A DNA stretch of 64,000 bases from Neobacillus pocheonensis (lineage in GTDB: Bacteria; Bacillota; Bacilli; Bacillales; Cytobacillaceae): NCBI GenBank assembly GCA_023702235.1, contig JAMQCR010000002.1, forward strand, positions 1,231,001-1,295,000. Reading direction: 5' to 3'. A model generated the notes under the pieces. That model worked only from the letters and a program-made list of their open reading frames with translations. It had not been told where the DNA came from and ran no database searches. Of the stretch, positions 8,030 to 16,346 are shown in pieces. The position numbers were made by a program, and so were the translations under genes. Each line of letters starts with the position of its first letter. Within the stretch, counting starts at the first letter, position 1.

Positions 8030-9157
8030 ATGACTGTTAATGTAATGACTTCAAAAGAAGTGACGAAAAAAGTTTTTAATAAAGAAGAGTTGTTTATTCT
8101 TGATGTTCGTAATGAAAGTGATTTTCTAGATTGGAAAATCGAAGGAGAAAACTTTGAGTATTTAAATGTTCCATATTTTGAATTGCTTGATGGTGTTGAA
8201 GAAATCATTGAAAAAATTCCTACTGATAAAGAAGTATTGGTTGTTTGTGCAAAGGAAGGTTCATCGGTAATGGTGGCAGAAATGCTTTCTGACGAAGGAC
8301 TAAGCGTGTCATACCTTCAGGGTGGGATGAAAGCTTGGAGTGAACATTTAGAACCGGTTAAAGTGGGAGACCTAAATGATGGAGGAGAAATTTATCAAAT
8401 TGTTCGAATCGGCAAAGGCTGTCTATCTTACATGGTTGTTTCAAATGGTGAAGCAGTAGTGGTTGATGCAACTCGTATGACAAATATCTTTCTTGATTTT
8501 GCCCAAAGCATCGGAGCAAAAATTACTCATGTATTTGATACACACCTTCATGCTGACCATATCTCCGGAGGACGTACAATTGCAGAGAAAACTGGTGCTA
8601 CCTACTGGCTACCATCAAAGGATGCGACAGAAGTAACCTTTGATTACCAATCGTTAGAAGACGGTAACGATGTAATAATCGGGAACACAACTATTAATAT
8701 CGCAGCATTATATTCACCAGGTCATACCATTGGTTCTACTTCTTTTGTGGTTGATAAAAAGTTTTTGCTCTCTGGTGATATTTTGTTCATTGATTCAATC
8801 GGAAGACCTGATCTTGCAGGTAAGGCAGAAGATTGGGTTGGGGATTTAAGAGAAACTCTATATAAACGCTACAGAGAATTATCAGATGAACTGATTGTCC
8901 TACCGGCACATTTTATGATCATTGACGAGTTAAATGATGATGGAAGTGTGTCCGAAAAACTAGGTTCACTTTTTGCTAAAAATCACGGGCTAAATATCGA
9001 AGATGAAAATGAATTTAGAAAATTAGTAACTGAAAACCTACCACCACAGCCAAATGCGTATAAAGAAATACGTGAAACGAATATGGGGAAAATCAGTCCA
9101 GACATTGATCAACAACGAGAAATGGAAATCGGACCAAACCGTTGTGCAGTTCGTTAA
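8030..9157 (+). CDS. Rhodanese plus metallo-beta-lactamase protein, persulfide dioxygenase type (CstB-like)
   Basis: Residues 1-105 are a rhodanese domain (FILDVRNESDF; Cys73 in VVCAKEGSS). Residues about 118-375 are a metallo-beta-lactamase domain with THLHADH (His172, His174, Asp176, His177), SPGHT (His232) and LSGDILF (Asp250), the iron ligands of ETHE1/persulfide dioxygenases. It would oxidise persulfides to sulfite or thiosulfate, with rhodanese transfer coupled. S. aureus CstB has the metallo-beta-lactamase part first, so the domain order here is reversed. The exporter gene at 9453 would then remove sulfite. The C-terminus (GPNRCAVR) carries another Cys. Confidence 0.88.
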   Translation: MTVNVMTSKEVTKKVFNKEELFILDVRNESDFLDWKIEGENFEYLNVPYFELLDGVEEIIEKIPTDKEVLVVCAKEGSSVMVAEMLSDEGLSVSYLQGGMKAWSEHLEPVKVGDLNDGGEIYQIVRIGKGCLSYMVVSNGEAVVVDATRMTNIFLDFAQSIGAKITHVFDTHLHADHISGGRTIAEKTGATYWLPSKDATEVTFDYQSLEDGNDVIIGNTTINIAALYSPGHTIGSTSFVVDKKFLLSGDILFIDSIGRPDLAGKAEDWVGDLRETLYKRYRELSDELIVLPAHFMIIDELNDDGSVSEKLGSLFAKNHGLNIEDENEFRKLVTENLPPQPNAYKEIRETNMGKISPDIDQQREMEIGPNRCAVR

Positions 9158-9173
9158 AAAAGGAGGAATATAA

Positions 9174-9401
9174 ATGGAAGCGACAAAAGTATTAGACGCT
9201 AAAGGTTTGGCTTGCCCAATGCCGATTGTTAAAACAAAAAAAGCAATTGGAGAGCTTAAAACAGGTCAAGTATTAAAAATTCATACAACTGATAAAGGGG
9301 CAAAAAATGATCTAACAGCCTGGGCTAAATCCGGTGGACACGAATTATTAAAACATGAGGAAGAAAACGGCGTGTTAACATTTTGGATTAAAAAGGGTTA
9401 A
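9174..9401 (+). CDS. tusA: TusA/SirA-like sulfur carrier protein
   Basis: This 75-residue TusA protein is intact. Cys14 sits in LACPMPIVKTKK and the C-terminus GVLTFWIKKG completes the fold. It begins 16 bases after the cstB-like stop with AGGAGG upstream. It is nearly identical to the frameshifted copy at 5451, so it could compensate for loss of that copy. A strong terminator follows. Confidence 0.9.
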   Translation: MEATKVLDAKGLACPMPIVKTKKAIGELKTGQVLKIHTTDKGAKNDLTAWAKSGGHELLKHEEENGVLTFWIKKG

Positions 9402-9406
9402 AAAAT

Positions 9407-9434
9407 AAAGGGAACCAAATAAGGTTCCCTTTTT
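9407..9434 (+). terminator. Terminator between tusA and tauE
   Basis: AAAGGGAACC and GGTTCCCTTT form a perfect 10-base-pair stem with a 6-base loop and trailing Ts. It ends the sulfur-transfer genes, so the exporter gene would depend on read-through or its own promoter. Confidence 0.88.
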
Positions 9435-9452
9435 CTAAGAGGGGACAACAAC

Positions 9453-10229
9453 ATGGATATTAATTTTATTATTACAATCTTCCTAATTGGATTTGTAGGC
9501 TCTTTTATTTCAGGGATGTTAGGAATTGGTGGAGCTATCATCAACTACCCGATGTTGTTATATATTCCAGTTATGTTAGGTGTTGGTCATTTTACAGCAC
9601 ATGATGTTTCGGGAATTACAGCCATCCAAGTTTTCTTTGCGACGGTTGGTGGTGTTATGGCTTATCGTAAGAGTGGCTATTTAAATAAAATGTTAATTGC
9701 TTACTTGGGGACTAGCATTTTAATTGGAAGTTTTATTGGGGGACTTGGTTCTACTCACATGCCGGAAAGTGGAATTAATATCGTTTATGGGATTTTAGCT
9801 CTTATTGCTGTTGTCATGATGTTTGTCCCTAAAAAGGGTATTGACGATATCCTTTTAGAACAAGTCAAGTTTAACAAATGGCTTGCAGCTTTAATTGCTT
9901 TCATTGTAGGTATAGGGGCTGGTATTGTAGGTGCGGGAGGCGCATTCCTATTAGTTCCTATCATGCTTGTCGTATTAAAAATACCAACAAGAATGACAAT
10001 TGCCTCTTCTTTAGCAATTACACTTATTTCGTCAATTGGGACTGTTTCTGGAAAAATCGCCACAGGTCAAGTACCTATCCTGCCTTCACTTATTATGGTT
10101 GTTGCAAGTTTAATTGCTTCACCTATAGGAGCCAACACGGGAAAAAGAGTGAACACAAAAGTTTTGCAAGGCATAATGGGGATTTTAATTTTAGTGACAG
10201 CAGTGAAGACATGGATAGCAATTTTATAA
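9453..10229 (+). CDS. tauE: TauE/SafE family anion exporter (probable sulfite exporter)
   Basis: This 258-residue membrane protein has about eight hydrophobic segments and the two-fold TauE/SafE pattern: GMLGIGGAIINYPMLL in the first half and GIVGAGGAFLLVPIMLV in the second. The family exports sulfite, thiosulfate or sulfonates. Next to a persulfide dioxygenase it most likely exports sulfite or thiosulfate made by that enzyme. AGAGGGGA precedes the ATG. The substrate is inferred from context. Confidence 0.85.
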   Translation: MDINFIITIFLIGFVGSFISGMLGIGGAIINYPMLLYIPVMLGVGHFTAHDVSGITAIQVFFATVGGVMAYRKSGYLNKMLIAYLGTSILIGSFIGGLGSTHMPESGINIVYGILALIAVVMMFVPKKGIDDILLEQVKFNKWLAALIAFIVGIGAGIVGAGGAFLLVPIMLVVLKIPTRMTIASSLAITLISSIGTVSGKIATGQVPILPSLIMVVASLIASPIGANTGKRVNTKVLQGIMGILILVTAVKTWIAIL

Positions 10230-10280
10230 GTTTTATCAAGATTATACAAGATAAATAGGCGCTCTATAATTGTGTTATTG

Positions 10281-10375
10281 TGAAGTTATTCACTTAAATT
10301 AACGGGGTGCTGTAGTTTAAACATTTCCCAATGGAACTGTTTAATAAAAGGGGGAAGGCTTATTTAACTTCCCTT
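10281..10375. repeat. Intergenic repeat family A, left box, with hairpin
   Basis: The stretch CACTTAAATTAACGGGGTGC at about 10291-10310 matches the left box of a repeat seen many times in this window. It is followed by a GGGGGAAG / CTTCCC hairpin at about 10351-10375 that can end transcription of the leftward DUF1284 gene. Confidence 0.6.
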
Positions 10376-10776
10376 AAGCCTTTCCCTTCAAGAATCTCTT
10401 GAATTCCTTCTTCACAAACTCCATATGACCTCCAGGAACAAGATTCACACACAATTTGAATATCGGAGGGGACGATATACTTTCGGATGAGCGACTCAAT
10501 GTCCTCCCAATTCAGAATTTGTCCGATATTAAGCCCTAATTTCTCTAAAATAGCGGCATCTCTTTCATAAATATTGTCGTCTTGGCAGTGGTATTCACCT
10601 GCGTTTGGGTACTTTTCACACAACTGATCGGGACCCTTTACAAGTTGAATCCTCATCTTGGGGTTGTCTCTCAAGGTTTGGTGCAGACGTGTCATATTTT
10701 CCACGTATTCTTGGGAATAGCCCATTCCCCGATAGCCCAAAAGGCAAAAAAGATGATGACCTCTCAGCTTATACAT
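10360..10776 (-). CDS. DUF1284 domain protein
   Basis: This 138-residue protein opens with MYKLRGHHLFCLLGYRGMGY, the hallmark of DUF1284, and contains several Cys residues including CESCSWRSYGVC near the C-terminus. The cysteine pattern suggests metal or iron-sulfur binding, which is speculation for this family. GGGGGAA is upstream of its ATG on the reverse strand. It stands alone, with the sulfur operon converging from the left. Confidence 0.8.
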   Translation of the reverse strand: MYKLRGHHLFCLLGYRGMGYSQEYVENMTRLHQTLRDNPKMRIQLVKGPDQLCEKYPNAGEYHCQDDNIYERDAAILEKLGLNIGQILNWEDIESLIRKYIVPSDIQIVCESCSWRSYGVCEEGIQEILEGKGLREVK

Positions 10777-11046
10777 AATTTTCCCCCATTTCGACAGGTT
10801 CGATTAAATACAAATGTTAACCAAAACAATTAACAAGTTAACGAATCTTAATTATCATAACATATCACTCCTATTCAATAAGGAACTTTTTATTCAATAA
10901 CGGGTGCTTTCTAAAAAAATCCAGCTGCCTGGAAGCTTTTTATTTATTCAACTAAAGTAAGCAGATTAGCAGTTCAACAGGAGAGGTATGTTGGAAACAG
11001 GAATAGAATATTTAAAAAAGAATTTTCTGTTGTGTGGAGGATAATA
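10777..11046. repeat. Intergenic DNA with a family A right box
   Basis: CTGCCTGGAAGC starts a hairpin-like stretch at 10925-10940, followed by TTATTCAACTAAAGTAAGCAG and AGCAGTTCAACAGG (about 10941-10981). These match the right boundary boxes of repeat family A. The remaining sequence is AT-rich with no clear gene. Confidence 0.5.
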
Positions 11047-11319
11047 TTGAATATATCGAATTTATTAGTTATCTCGTTGTTGGTTTTTGTGTTAGTTTAC
11101 ATAAATATTAATCTATTTAAGAAAAGACAAAAGAGGTTCGCTTTAGCATTCTTCATTTATTTTGAATTTATAAATTTTGTTGAAAGCCGACAAATTAATG
11201 ATATTACAGTAATTATTTTGTGTATCATTGGTTTAATGATCATGGGTAATTCGAAAAATGAATTTGGTGGTGGTGACGGAGACGGTTTTGGTGGAGACGG
11301 TGGTGGAGGTCATCATTAA
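11047..11319 (+). CDS. Small membrane protein with Gly/Asp-rich tail
   Basis: The start is set at TTG 11047, because GGAGG lies at 11036-11040. The 90-residue product has two or three hydrophobic segments (NLLVISLLVFVLVYININLF and DITVIILCIIGLMIMG) and ends in a Gly/Asp-rich tail, FGGGDGDGFGGDGGGGHH. This architecture is common among small Bacillus membrane proteins of unknown function. The His-His end and acidic glycine tail could bind metal but nothing proves it. Confidence 0.6.
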   Translation: MNISNLLVISLLVFVLVYININLFKKRQKRFALAFFIYFEFINFVESRQINDITVIILCIIGLMIMGNSKNEFGGGDGDGFGGDGGGGHH

Positions 11320-11376
11320 TCATTTTTATACCAATGATATTATTTAATATAATATTCAATACGGGGCAAAAGTTAA

Positions 11377-11420
11377 AGAAAAGCTGCCATTCTCGGTAGC
11401 TTTTCTTATTGAAGTAACGG
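11377..11420 (+). repeat. Family A repeat: hairpin terminator plus right box
   Basis: AGAAAAGCTGCC / GGTAGCTTTTCT forms a stem (11377-11407), followed by CTTATTGAAGTAACGG (to 11420), the right box of repeat family A. The same 16 bases occur at about 27801. The hairpin can act as a terminator for the gene at 11047. Confidence 0.65.
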
Positions 11421-11533
11421 AGGATAGCATTCCTGTAGATCGTTATTTTTCAACTTTGAAAAAAATAGAGCTCCTCAGTAAGATATGAGTATAGACACCA
11501 CTCTAACTCAAAACCTTAGGAGGAACCCCTACT

Positions 11534-12807
11534 ATGAAGTTTAAAATGCAAAACAAACAAAATCAACTAATAGAAAGAATTTCCGATAAACACCTCGTGG
11601 TTGGTGTGGACATTGCTCAACAATTACATGTAGCTAGAGCTGTAAATTTCCGTGGAATTGTAATCGGAGATCCACTTACATTCAAAAATAATGAAGAGGG
11701 ATTTGCTAGTTTATTAAAATGGATTAACAATCTTCAAAGATTAAATAACCTGGATGCAGCTATAGTTGGGATGGAACCTACTGGACATTACTGGATCAAT
11801 CTTTCAAAATGGCTAGTTAATCAAAAAATTGAGGTAGTAACGGTAAACCCACATTTAGTAAAAAGGAATAAAGAAAATCGTAATAATACTCAATCAAAAA
11901 GTGATAAAAAGGATGCATTAGTTATCGCTGATATGGTGAAGAACGGTTACTACTCCTATGTTAGATACACTTCAGAATCATTCGATAAACTAAGAGTTCT
12001 TATGTCTAACCGTGATGTAGTTGTTAAACGTCTCGTTAGTTCTATTAATCAATTAAATCGTTGGGTAGATATTGTCTTTCCAGAACTCCGACAAGTGTTT
12101 AAAGACATTACGGCTAAAGGGGCAATCGCAACTCTTCGTCTATTTCCATCCCCCTTGGAATTGGGGACTATGCAGCCTCACGAGGTTATTACAGGTTGGA
12201 AATCAATAATGAAGAGACAGCCTGGATTAAAAAAGGCCCTATTACTCCTTCAGGTAGCTAGGAAATCTATCGGCACCACACAAGCACTTGATGCTTATAA
12301 ATTTCATTTGGAACAATTATTGGAGGAATATGATTTAGCTGTAACACAACTCGAAAGAGTTGAAAAACAAGTGACCGATGTATTAAATAAAATCCCTTTC
12401 GCCAAGAAGTTGCTTACCATTAAAGGAATTAGTGAAATTTCCTTAGCTGGTATATTAGGTGAGGCTGGAGATTTAGTGGTTTTTCTCACGGGAATTCTCT
12501 ACTTCGCCATGCAGGATTGCACCTAGCTGAAGCAAGTTCTGGAAAGTGGAAAGGTCAAATTGTCATTTCTAAACGTGGAAGGTCCAGACTACGGCGTTTC
12601 CTCTATTTGGCGACAATGAGCCTTGTGATGAACAACCCAGAATTTAAAGCAATACACGCTAATAATGTTAAGGTGAAAAAAATAAAGAAAATGAAATCCA
12701 TTATGAAATTAATTGGTAAGTTGGCTAGGATTTTTGTGGGAATAGCACGACGAAATGAGTCCTATTGTCCTGATAAACTCCAACCTTTATCGCCTTTGGC
12801 AGCATAA
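11534..12807 (+). pseudogene. IS110-family recombinase/transposase, one frameshift
   Basis: This is a DEDD-type recombinase of the IS110 group. The N-terminal RuvC-like part shows VVGVDIAQQLHVA, GMEPTGHYW and SDKKDALVIADMV; the C-terminal part has IKGISEISLAGILGEAGDL and GKWKGQIVISKRGRSRLRRF with the serine region. AGGAGG precedes ATG 11534. The frame breaks at about 12472-12476: one frame gives LVVFLTGILYFAMQDCT and a stop, the other continues as SGFSHGNSLLRHAGLHLAEA to 12807. One missing base restores a protein of about 424 residues. The noncoding flanks may hold the bridge RNA. Confidence 0.85.
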
Positions 12808-13436
12808 AAACTAACAGTAGAACATTACCAGTTTCCTTTAAGAGTTACATCTAAAATATATAATATAGCAAACTTGTATTGACCGAATGTTGGCTTATTC
12901 GTAGGATTTCAAATATGTACGGAGTACCAGATTTCTTCAACATAAGGGCACTGACCCATCAGGATAGCATAACTGCCTCCACCCCTTGGATAGGCATGAC
13001 GAAGGAATGATAGGGCAAATGACCCGTTGAGACATGGGAGGGAAAGCCTCCAGGGGCGGCGTGGAGAATGTACATCATATGGTAAAATGTGGAGTAGTAA
13101 TTCACTCCTTTATTTCACTATGCCTTCACGAAGCCATAATGATCTGAACTCACTTCATTTAATCGTTAAATCTATATAAAGGGTTATGAAATCCTGCGAA
13201 TAAGCGAGTATTCGTGAGAAAATCGTTTTAAACTGAGGGAGTTGAAGAAGGAATTTTTTGCAGGATTCACTATATTTCATTTGAAAGTTCTTGTTCTTTT
13301 ACGAAACATAATAACAAATAGTTTCTGAAAAAGATGATGAAACGGAATATTGAATAATTTAGATTAAAAATATAAGTGTACTACAATTATCAATTCACAT
13401 ACAATACAGCATACTTTAGTGCTGGGTTTGGTAATA
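12808..13436. ncRNA. Noncoding 3' flank of the IS110 element, candidate guide (bridge) RNA region
   Basis: No gene is visible here. CTTATTCGTAGGATTTC at 12894-12910 and GAAATCCTGCGAATAAG at 13188-13204 form an inverted repeat (16 of 17) enclosing 277 bases. The interior is clearly richer in G and C than its surroundings (about 12945-13110). IS110-family elements encode a bridge RNA in a noncoding end, so this is a candidate, but the exact transcript is unknown. Confidence 0.45.
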
Positions 13437-13847
13437 ATGGAAAATCAAAAAAATATAAGCAATAACAAAAAAGATTTCAGCGATAAAAAAAATAATAAAA
13501 TTTTAGAACTGGAAAATCAGGTTGCATACGGGCTTTGGATTCAATCGATTGGTAATATTATTGAACTGACAGGTTTATCAGGCCTTCTTAAAATTGAGGA
13601 CGATTCAAATACAATTGGTGAACAAAATATACTAACTGGTGTTTGGATTAAGACGATTGGCCAAATATTAGAAGCTATTTCTTTTTCAAGTCAAATAAGA
13701 GAAACAGATAAAATTAAACTTTTAGAAGAACAAAAAATCGCCATCGCAGGAGATTTGCTTGTATCATTAGGTTCAGCTATTGATGTAATCGGAGGACTTC
13801 AAGTACTAGAAGAGGAAACAGGCAAAATTTCTCGCTTAGTGCCATAA
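13437..13847 (+). CDS. Repetitive protein of the DUF6944 type
   Basis: The product (136 residues from ATG 13437) contains three related segments of about 40 residues: AYGLWIQSIGNIIELTGLSG, LTGVWIKTIGQILEAISFSS and AGDLLVSLGSAIDVIGGLQV. This matches the small Bacillus repetitive proteins annotated as DUF6944; the name is given from memory. The N-terminus is Asn/Lys-rich. Function unknown. The RBS is weak, so the start could be a little upstream. Confidence 0.6.
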   Translation: MENQKNISNNKKDFSDKKNNKILELENQVAYGLWIQSIGNIIELTGLSGLLKIEDDSNTIGEQNILTGVWIKTIGQILEAISFSSQIRETDKIKLLEEQKIAIAGDLLVSLGSAIDVIGGLQVLEEETGKISRLVP

Positions 13848-13910
13848 AGAAAATGACTGGGCATTTGCTAAAAAAGTGAACATTTTGAATATAACATGAA
13901 ATTGATGTGA

Positions 13911-14008
13911 AGGTGTTTTTTCAACTAACTGGGTGCTTGAGTTTTAGATAATGGTTGTCTTTTCGGCAGCCTTTTTGCTTGTTCAGCTAACGTAGCAGGT
14001 TCAATAAG
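13911..14008. repeat. Full copy of intergenic repeat family A
   Basis: Left box TTCAACTAACTGGGTGCTTG, a hairpin GGTTGTC / GGCAGCC with a T-rich tail, and right box GTTCAGCTAACGTAGCAGG. It occupies the gap between two converging genes and probably serves as a terminator. Confidence 0.7.
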
Positions 14009-14064
14009 ATTTTTTCTTAGAAATTAAAAATGCCCCTCCGTATGAGGAAGGACAATTATAGTTA

Positions 14065-15069
14065 TTATTTTTCTTGTGCAAGTTCTTTTCTATTGGGAGC
14101 AAGTGGTGGCTGTTCTAACCACTTGTTTTTCACCATAATATCGAACCAGTTTTTTGTCATTGCTAATGTTTTTAGAATTGTTTTTTCATAAACGACAGCT
14201 AGGTCTGTTCGCATGGCTCCTGCTAGACCTGTCCCGTAATATACTTGTGCAGTTTGAGCCAAGAAACCCATATGATACAACATTAATTTATCTGAAAAAG
14301 GAGAGTCTTTTGACGTTGTAACCTCTGATTCCCACGACATTGGAACTGGCAAATTATCCTTGTGCATAATTTTTGAAAGGGATTGTATGGTTTCATCTGC
14401 CCTTTTTTCTAGTTCCTCAAAAAACTTTCTTATTTCTTTCGATTCAGTGACTTGGCTGAATCCGATTGAAAGAGTTTTTGCCATAATGCTCTTTTTAATG
14501 TTAAGGGAAATACTGATGATTTCTGTAGCAGATAAAAGTCTACCTTTTCCGAAGAATCCATCAGTAAAATCTTGGGTAGAAATAAATTCAGGGCCCTCGT
14601 TAGGATAGAAATAGGGGTCTCTTTGGAATCTTCCTTTTTCAAGCAATAACTCAATGGTTAAATCGTACATATTTTTTGCATCATTATCACATAAATTGTA
14701 AAAATCCCGTAGGTCCTTTCTGACAGAAACACATAAAGCGGTTGTATGTCCCAACAAACCATGCATAGTCATAATATTCAAATAATTTAAGCAGAATGTG
14801 TCAGAAAACAATCTCTCTGCACTTTTATTAAGGTCGGACTCAGTAAATCCAATTGGAACTGGAAATCCCTCTTTCTCAATGAAGAAAACAAGTTGCTTCT
14901 TTTGCTTTTCCCATGTCTCAATGGCTATTTCAAAAACCTTTTTTATTGATTCGTCTTCCAAAATAGAAAACATATACCTATTTACTATATCGGTCATTGT
15001 TCCGTTTACATACTCTCCCCATAGTGTTCCTATTTCGGAAGATGTAAGTTTTAAATTATCATTTTCCAT
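14065..15069 (-). CDS. DUF3231 family protein
   Basis: This 334-residue protein consists of two similar halves of about 165 residues. Each half has a KQxLVFFIEKEGFPVPIGF-like segment (second copy IMHKDNLPVPMSWESE). This duplicated four-helix layout is typical of DUF3231, common in Bacillus and of unknown function; a ferritin-like bundle has been suggested for related proteins. The ATG has GAGGTGAG upstream. It seems intact. Confidence 0.85.
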   Translation of the reverse strand: MENDNLKLTSSEIGTLWGEYVNGTMTDIVNRYMFSILEDESIKKVFEIAIETWEKQKKQLVFFIEKEGFPVPIGFTESDLNKSAERLFSDTFCLNYLNIMTMHGLLGHTTALCVSVRKDLRDFYNLCDNDAKNMYDLTIELLLEKGRFQRDPYFYPNEGPEFISTQDFTDGFFGKGRLLSATEIISISLNIKKSIMAKTLSIGFSQVTESKEIRKFFEELEKRADETIQSLSKIMHKDNLPVPMSWESEVTTSKDSPFSDKLMLYHMGFLAQTAQVYYGTGLAGAMRTDLAVVYEKTILKTLAMTKNWFDIMVKNKWLEQPPLAPNRKELAQEK

Positions 15070-15164
15070 TTTCTCACCTCTTCCATATTTTTTACTAATT
15101 CAGAAATAGATATGCAGTTCTTTGGACTTAAACCTTTTAGATGATAACAGTTTAGCAGTTGCAT

Positions 15165-15189
15165 GTTGAACTAACGTGTGCTTGAGTTT
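15165..15189. repeat. Family A repeat fragment
   Basis: GTTGAACTAACGTGTGCTTG matches the left box of family A; only this part is present, upstream of the leftward DUF3231 gene. Confidence 0.5.
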
Positions 15190-15291
15190 ATGAAAGTAAG
15201 GTAAATTAATATTTTTAACAGATTGTTTTCTTGATAACTTCTTCTATAAATAGGACAAACTATTTTAAAAGCACTGGAAAGGGTGGTGAGT

Positions 15292-15798
15292 ATGCACATT
15301 GCTATTGCTTTTCTAACCATTATTGCTTCTTTTAAGTGGGGAAATTGGAGAAACTGGAGAAAGTACCATGCGAGTATGTTTTTTATTTCCACAGGCGGTT
15401 TGTTGTACGAATACATTGTAAAAGACAATACCTTATGGAAGTTTCATCCTGATTTGCTTTATGGACATGATATGGTCGTAATTGTTTATGCTCTTATTAC
15501 GATGCCTGTTAGTATCTTTCTTTTTCTCTCCCATTTTCCCGAAAGATGGTTTCAACGACTTATTTACATATTGCTTTGGTCTGGAATTTACATATCAGTT
15601 GAGTGGATTTTATATAAATTCGAGAGAATTTCCTACAAGAACGGATGGAATATTGGGTATTCTTTTTTATTTGATATTGTTATGTTTTCGGTCATAGCAC
15701 TGCATGAGTTTTACCCATTCCGAGCTTATATCTTATCCTTCTTTATTATTATTTTCTTAATAATTTACTTCCATATTCCTTTTAAGTTTGCTAAATAA
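15292..15798 (+). CDS. CBO0543 family membrane protein (copy 1)
   Basis: The start is ATG 15292, after GGGTGGTG. The protein has about 168 residues and five to six hydrophobic segments. It begins MHIAIAFLTIIASFKWGNWR with the RNWRKYHASMFF motif and has NTLWKFHPD and YKNGWNIGYSFLFDI, diagnostic for the CBO0543 family known mainly in endospore formers. Function unknown. A paralogue with the same motifs lies at 19734-20246 on the other strand. Confidence 0.82.
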   Translation: MHIAIAFLTIIASFKWGNWRNWRKYHASMFFISTGGLLYEYIVKDNTLWKFHPDLLYGHDMVVIVYALITMPVSIFLFLSHFPERWFQRLIYILLWSGIYISVEWILYKFERISYKNGWNIGYSFLFDIVMFSVIALHEFYPFRAYILSFFIIIFLIIYFHIPFKFAK

Positions 15799-16346
15799 CC
15801 CAAACTTTAATAAATTATGCTTGTTCAACTCCCATGAAAATAAAAACTGAAAAAGGACATACAAAAATAGACACAAAAACCATTTTTTTAAAAAAAGGCT
15901 AAGCCTCTTGAAAGGTTGAATAATAGGTTGGCTAGAAAATCAATTTGTGAAAGACACCTTTCTATATAGTAATAAAACAAAATAAAATACAGCTGGCGCA
16001 ATGACGAAAAAAGGATTAATCTCCCATGAGTGCTACCCTTATAGGGCGCGACAGTCGGTGGTACACCGTGGTCATTGGAGTCAGACTAACGGATGGGATC
16101 TAAGGCACCATAGTTTAAAGACCTTCTTCACCAGCATTAAATCAGTATAGGCAGCTTAACATATTTTCATCCTCTGTGGTGCAGAGCTGTTTTTGCGCTG
16201 CATGAATGGCTAAACCAGCTAATAGTTTGTCAACATTTTTCAATCAAAACTTAAAATTTTTATGATATACTAAAAATGTGCATGCCAAATAACCTTCCTT
16301 CATTATACTTTTGGAAGGTTTTGTATTGTTTAGTTTTATTTATTAT
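15799..16346. other. Downstream flank of the second IS110 element
   Basis: The first 150 bases are AT-rich. From about 15990 to 16150 the sequence is GC-richer and structured, with GGGCGCGACAGTCGGTGG and GGATGGGATCTAAGG (GGGATCTAAG at 16095-16104). The same decamer recurs at 17730-17739 beyond the other end of the transposase gene, so these may be terminal parts of one element. Confidence 0.5.

Noticed and set aside
9878..10258. 126-codon frame inside tauE
   Set aside because: Alternative frame of a clear membrane transporter; Cys/Tyr-rich nonsense composition.
12472..12530. Programmed frameshift in the IS110 transposase
   Set aside because: No slippery heptamer was seen and IS110 enzymes are made from a single frame; an indel is simpler.
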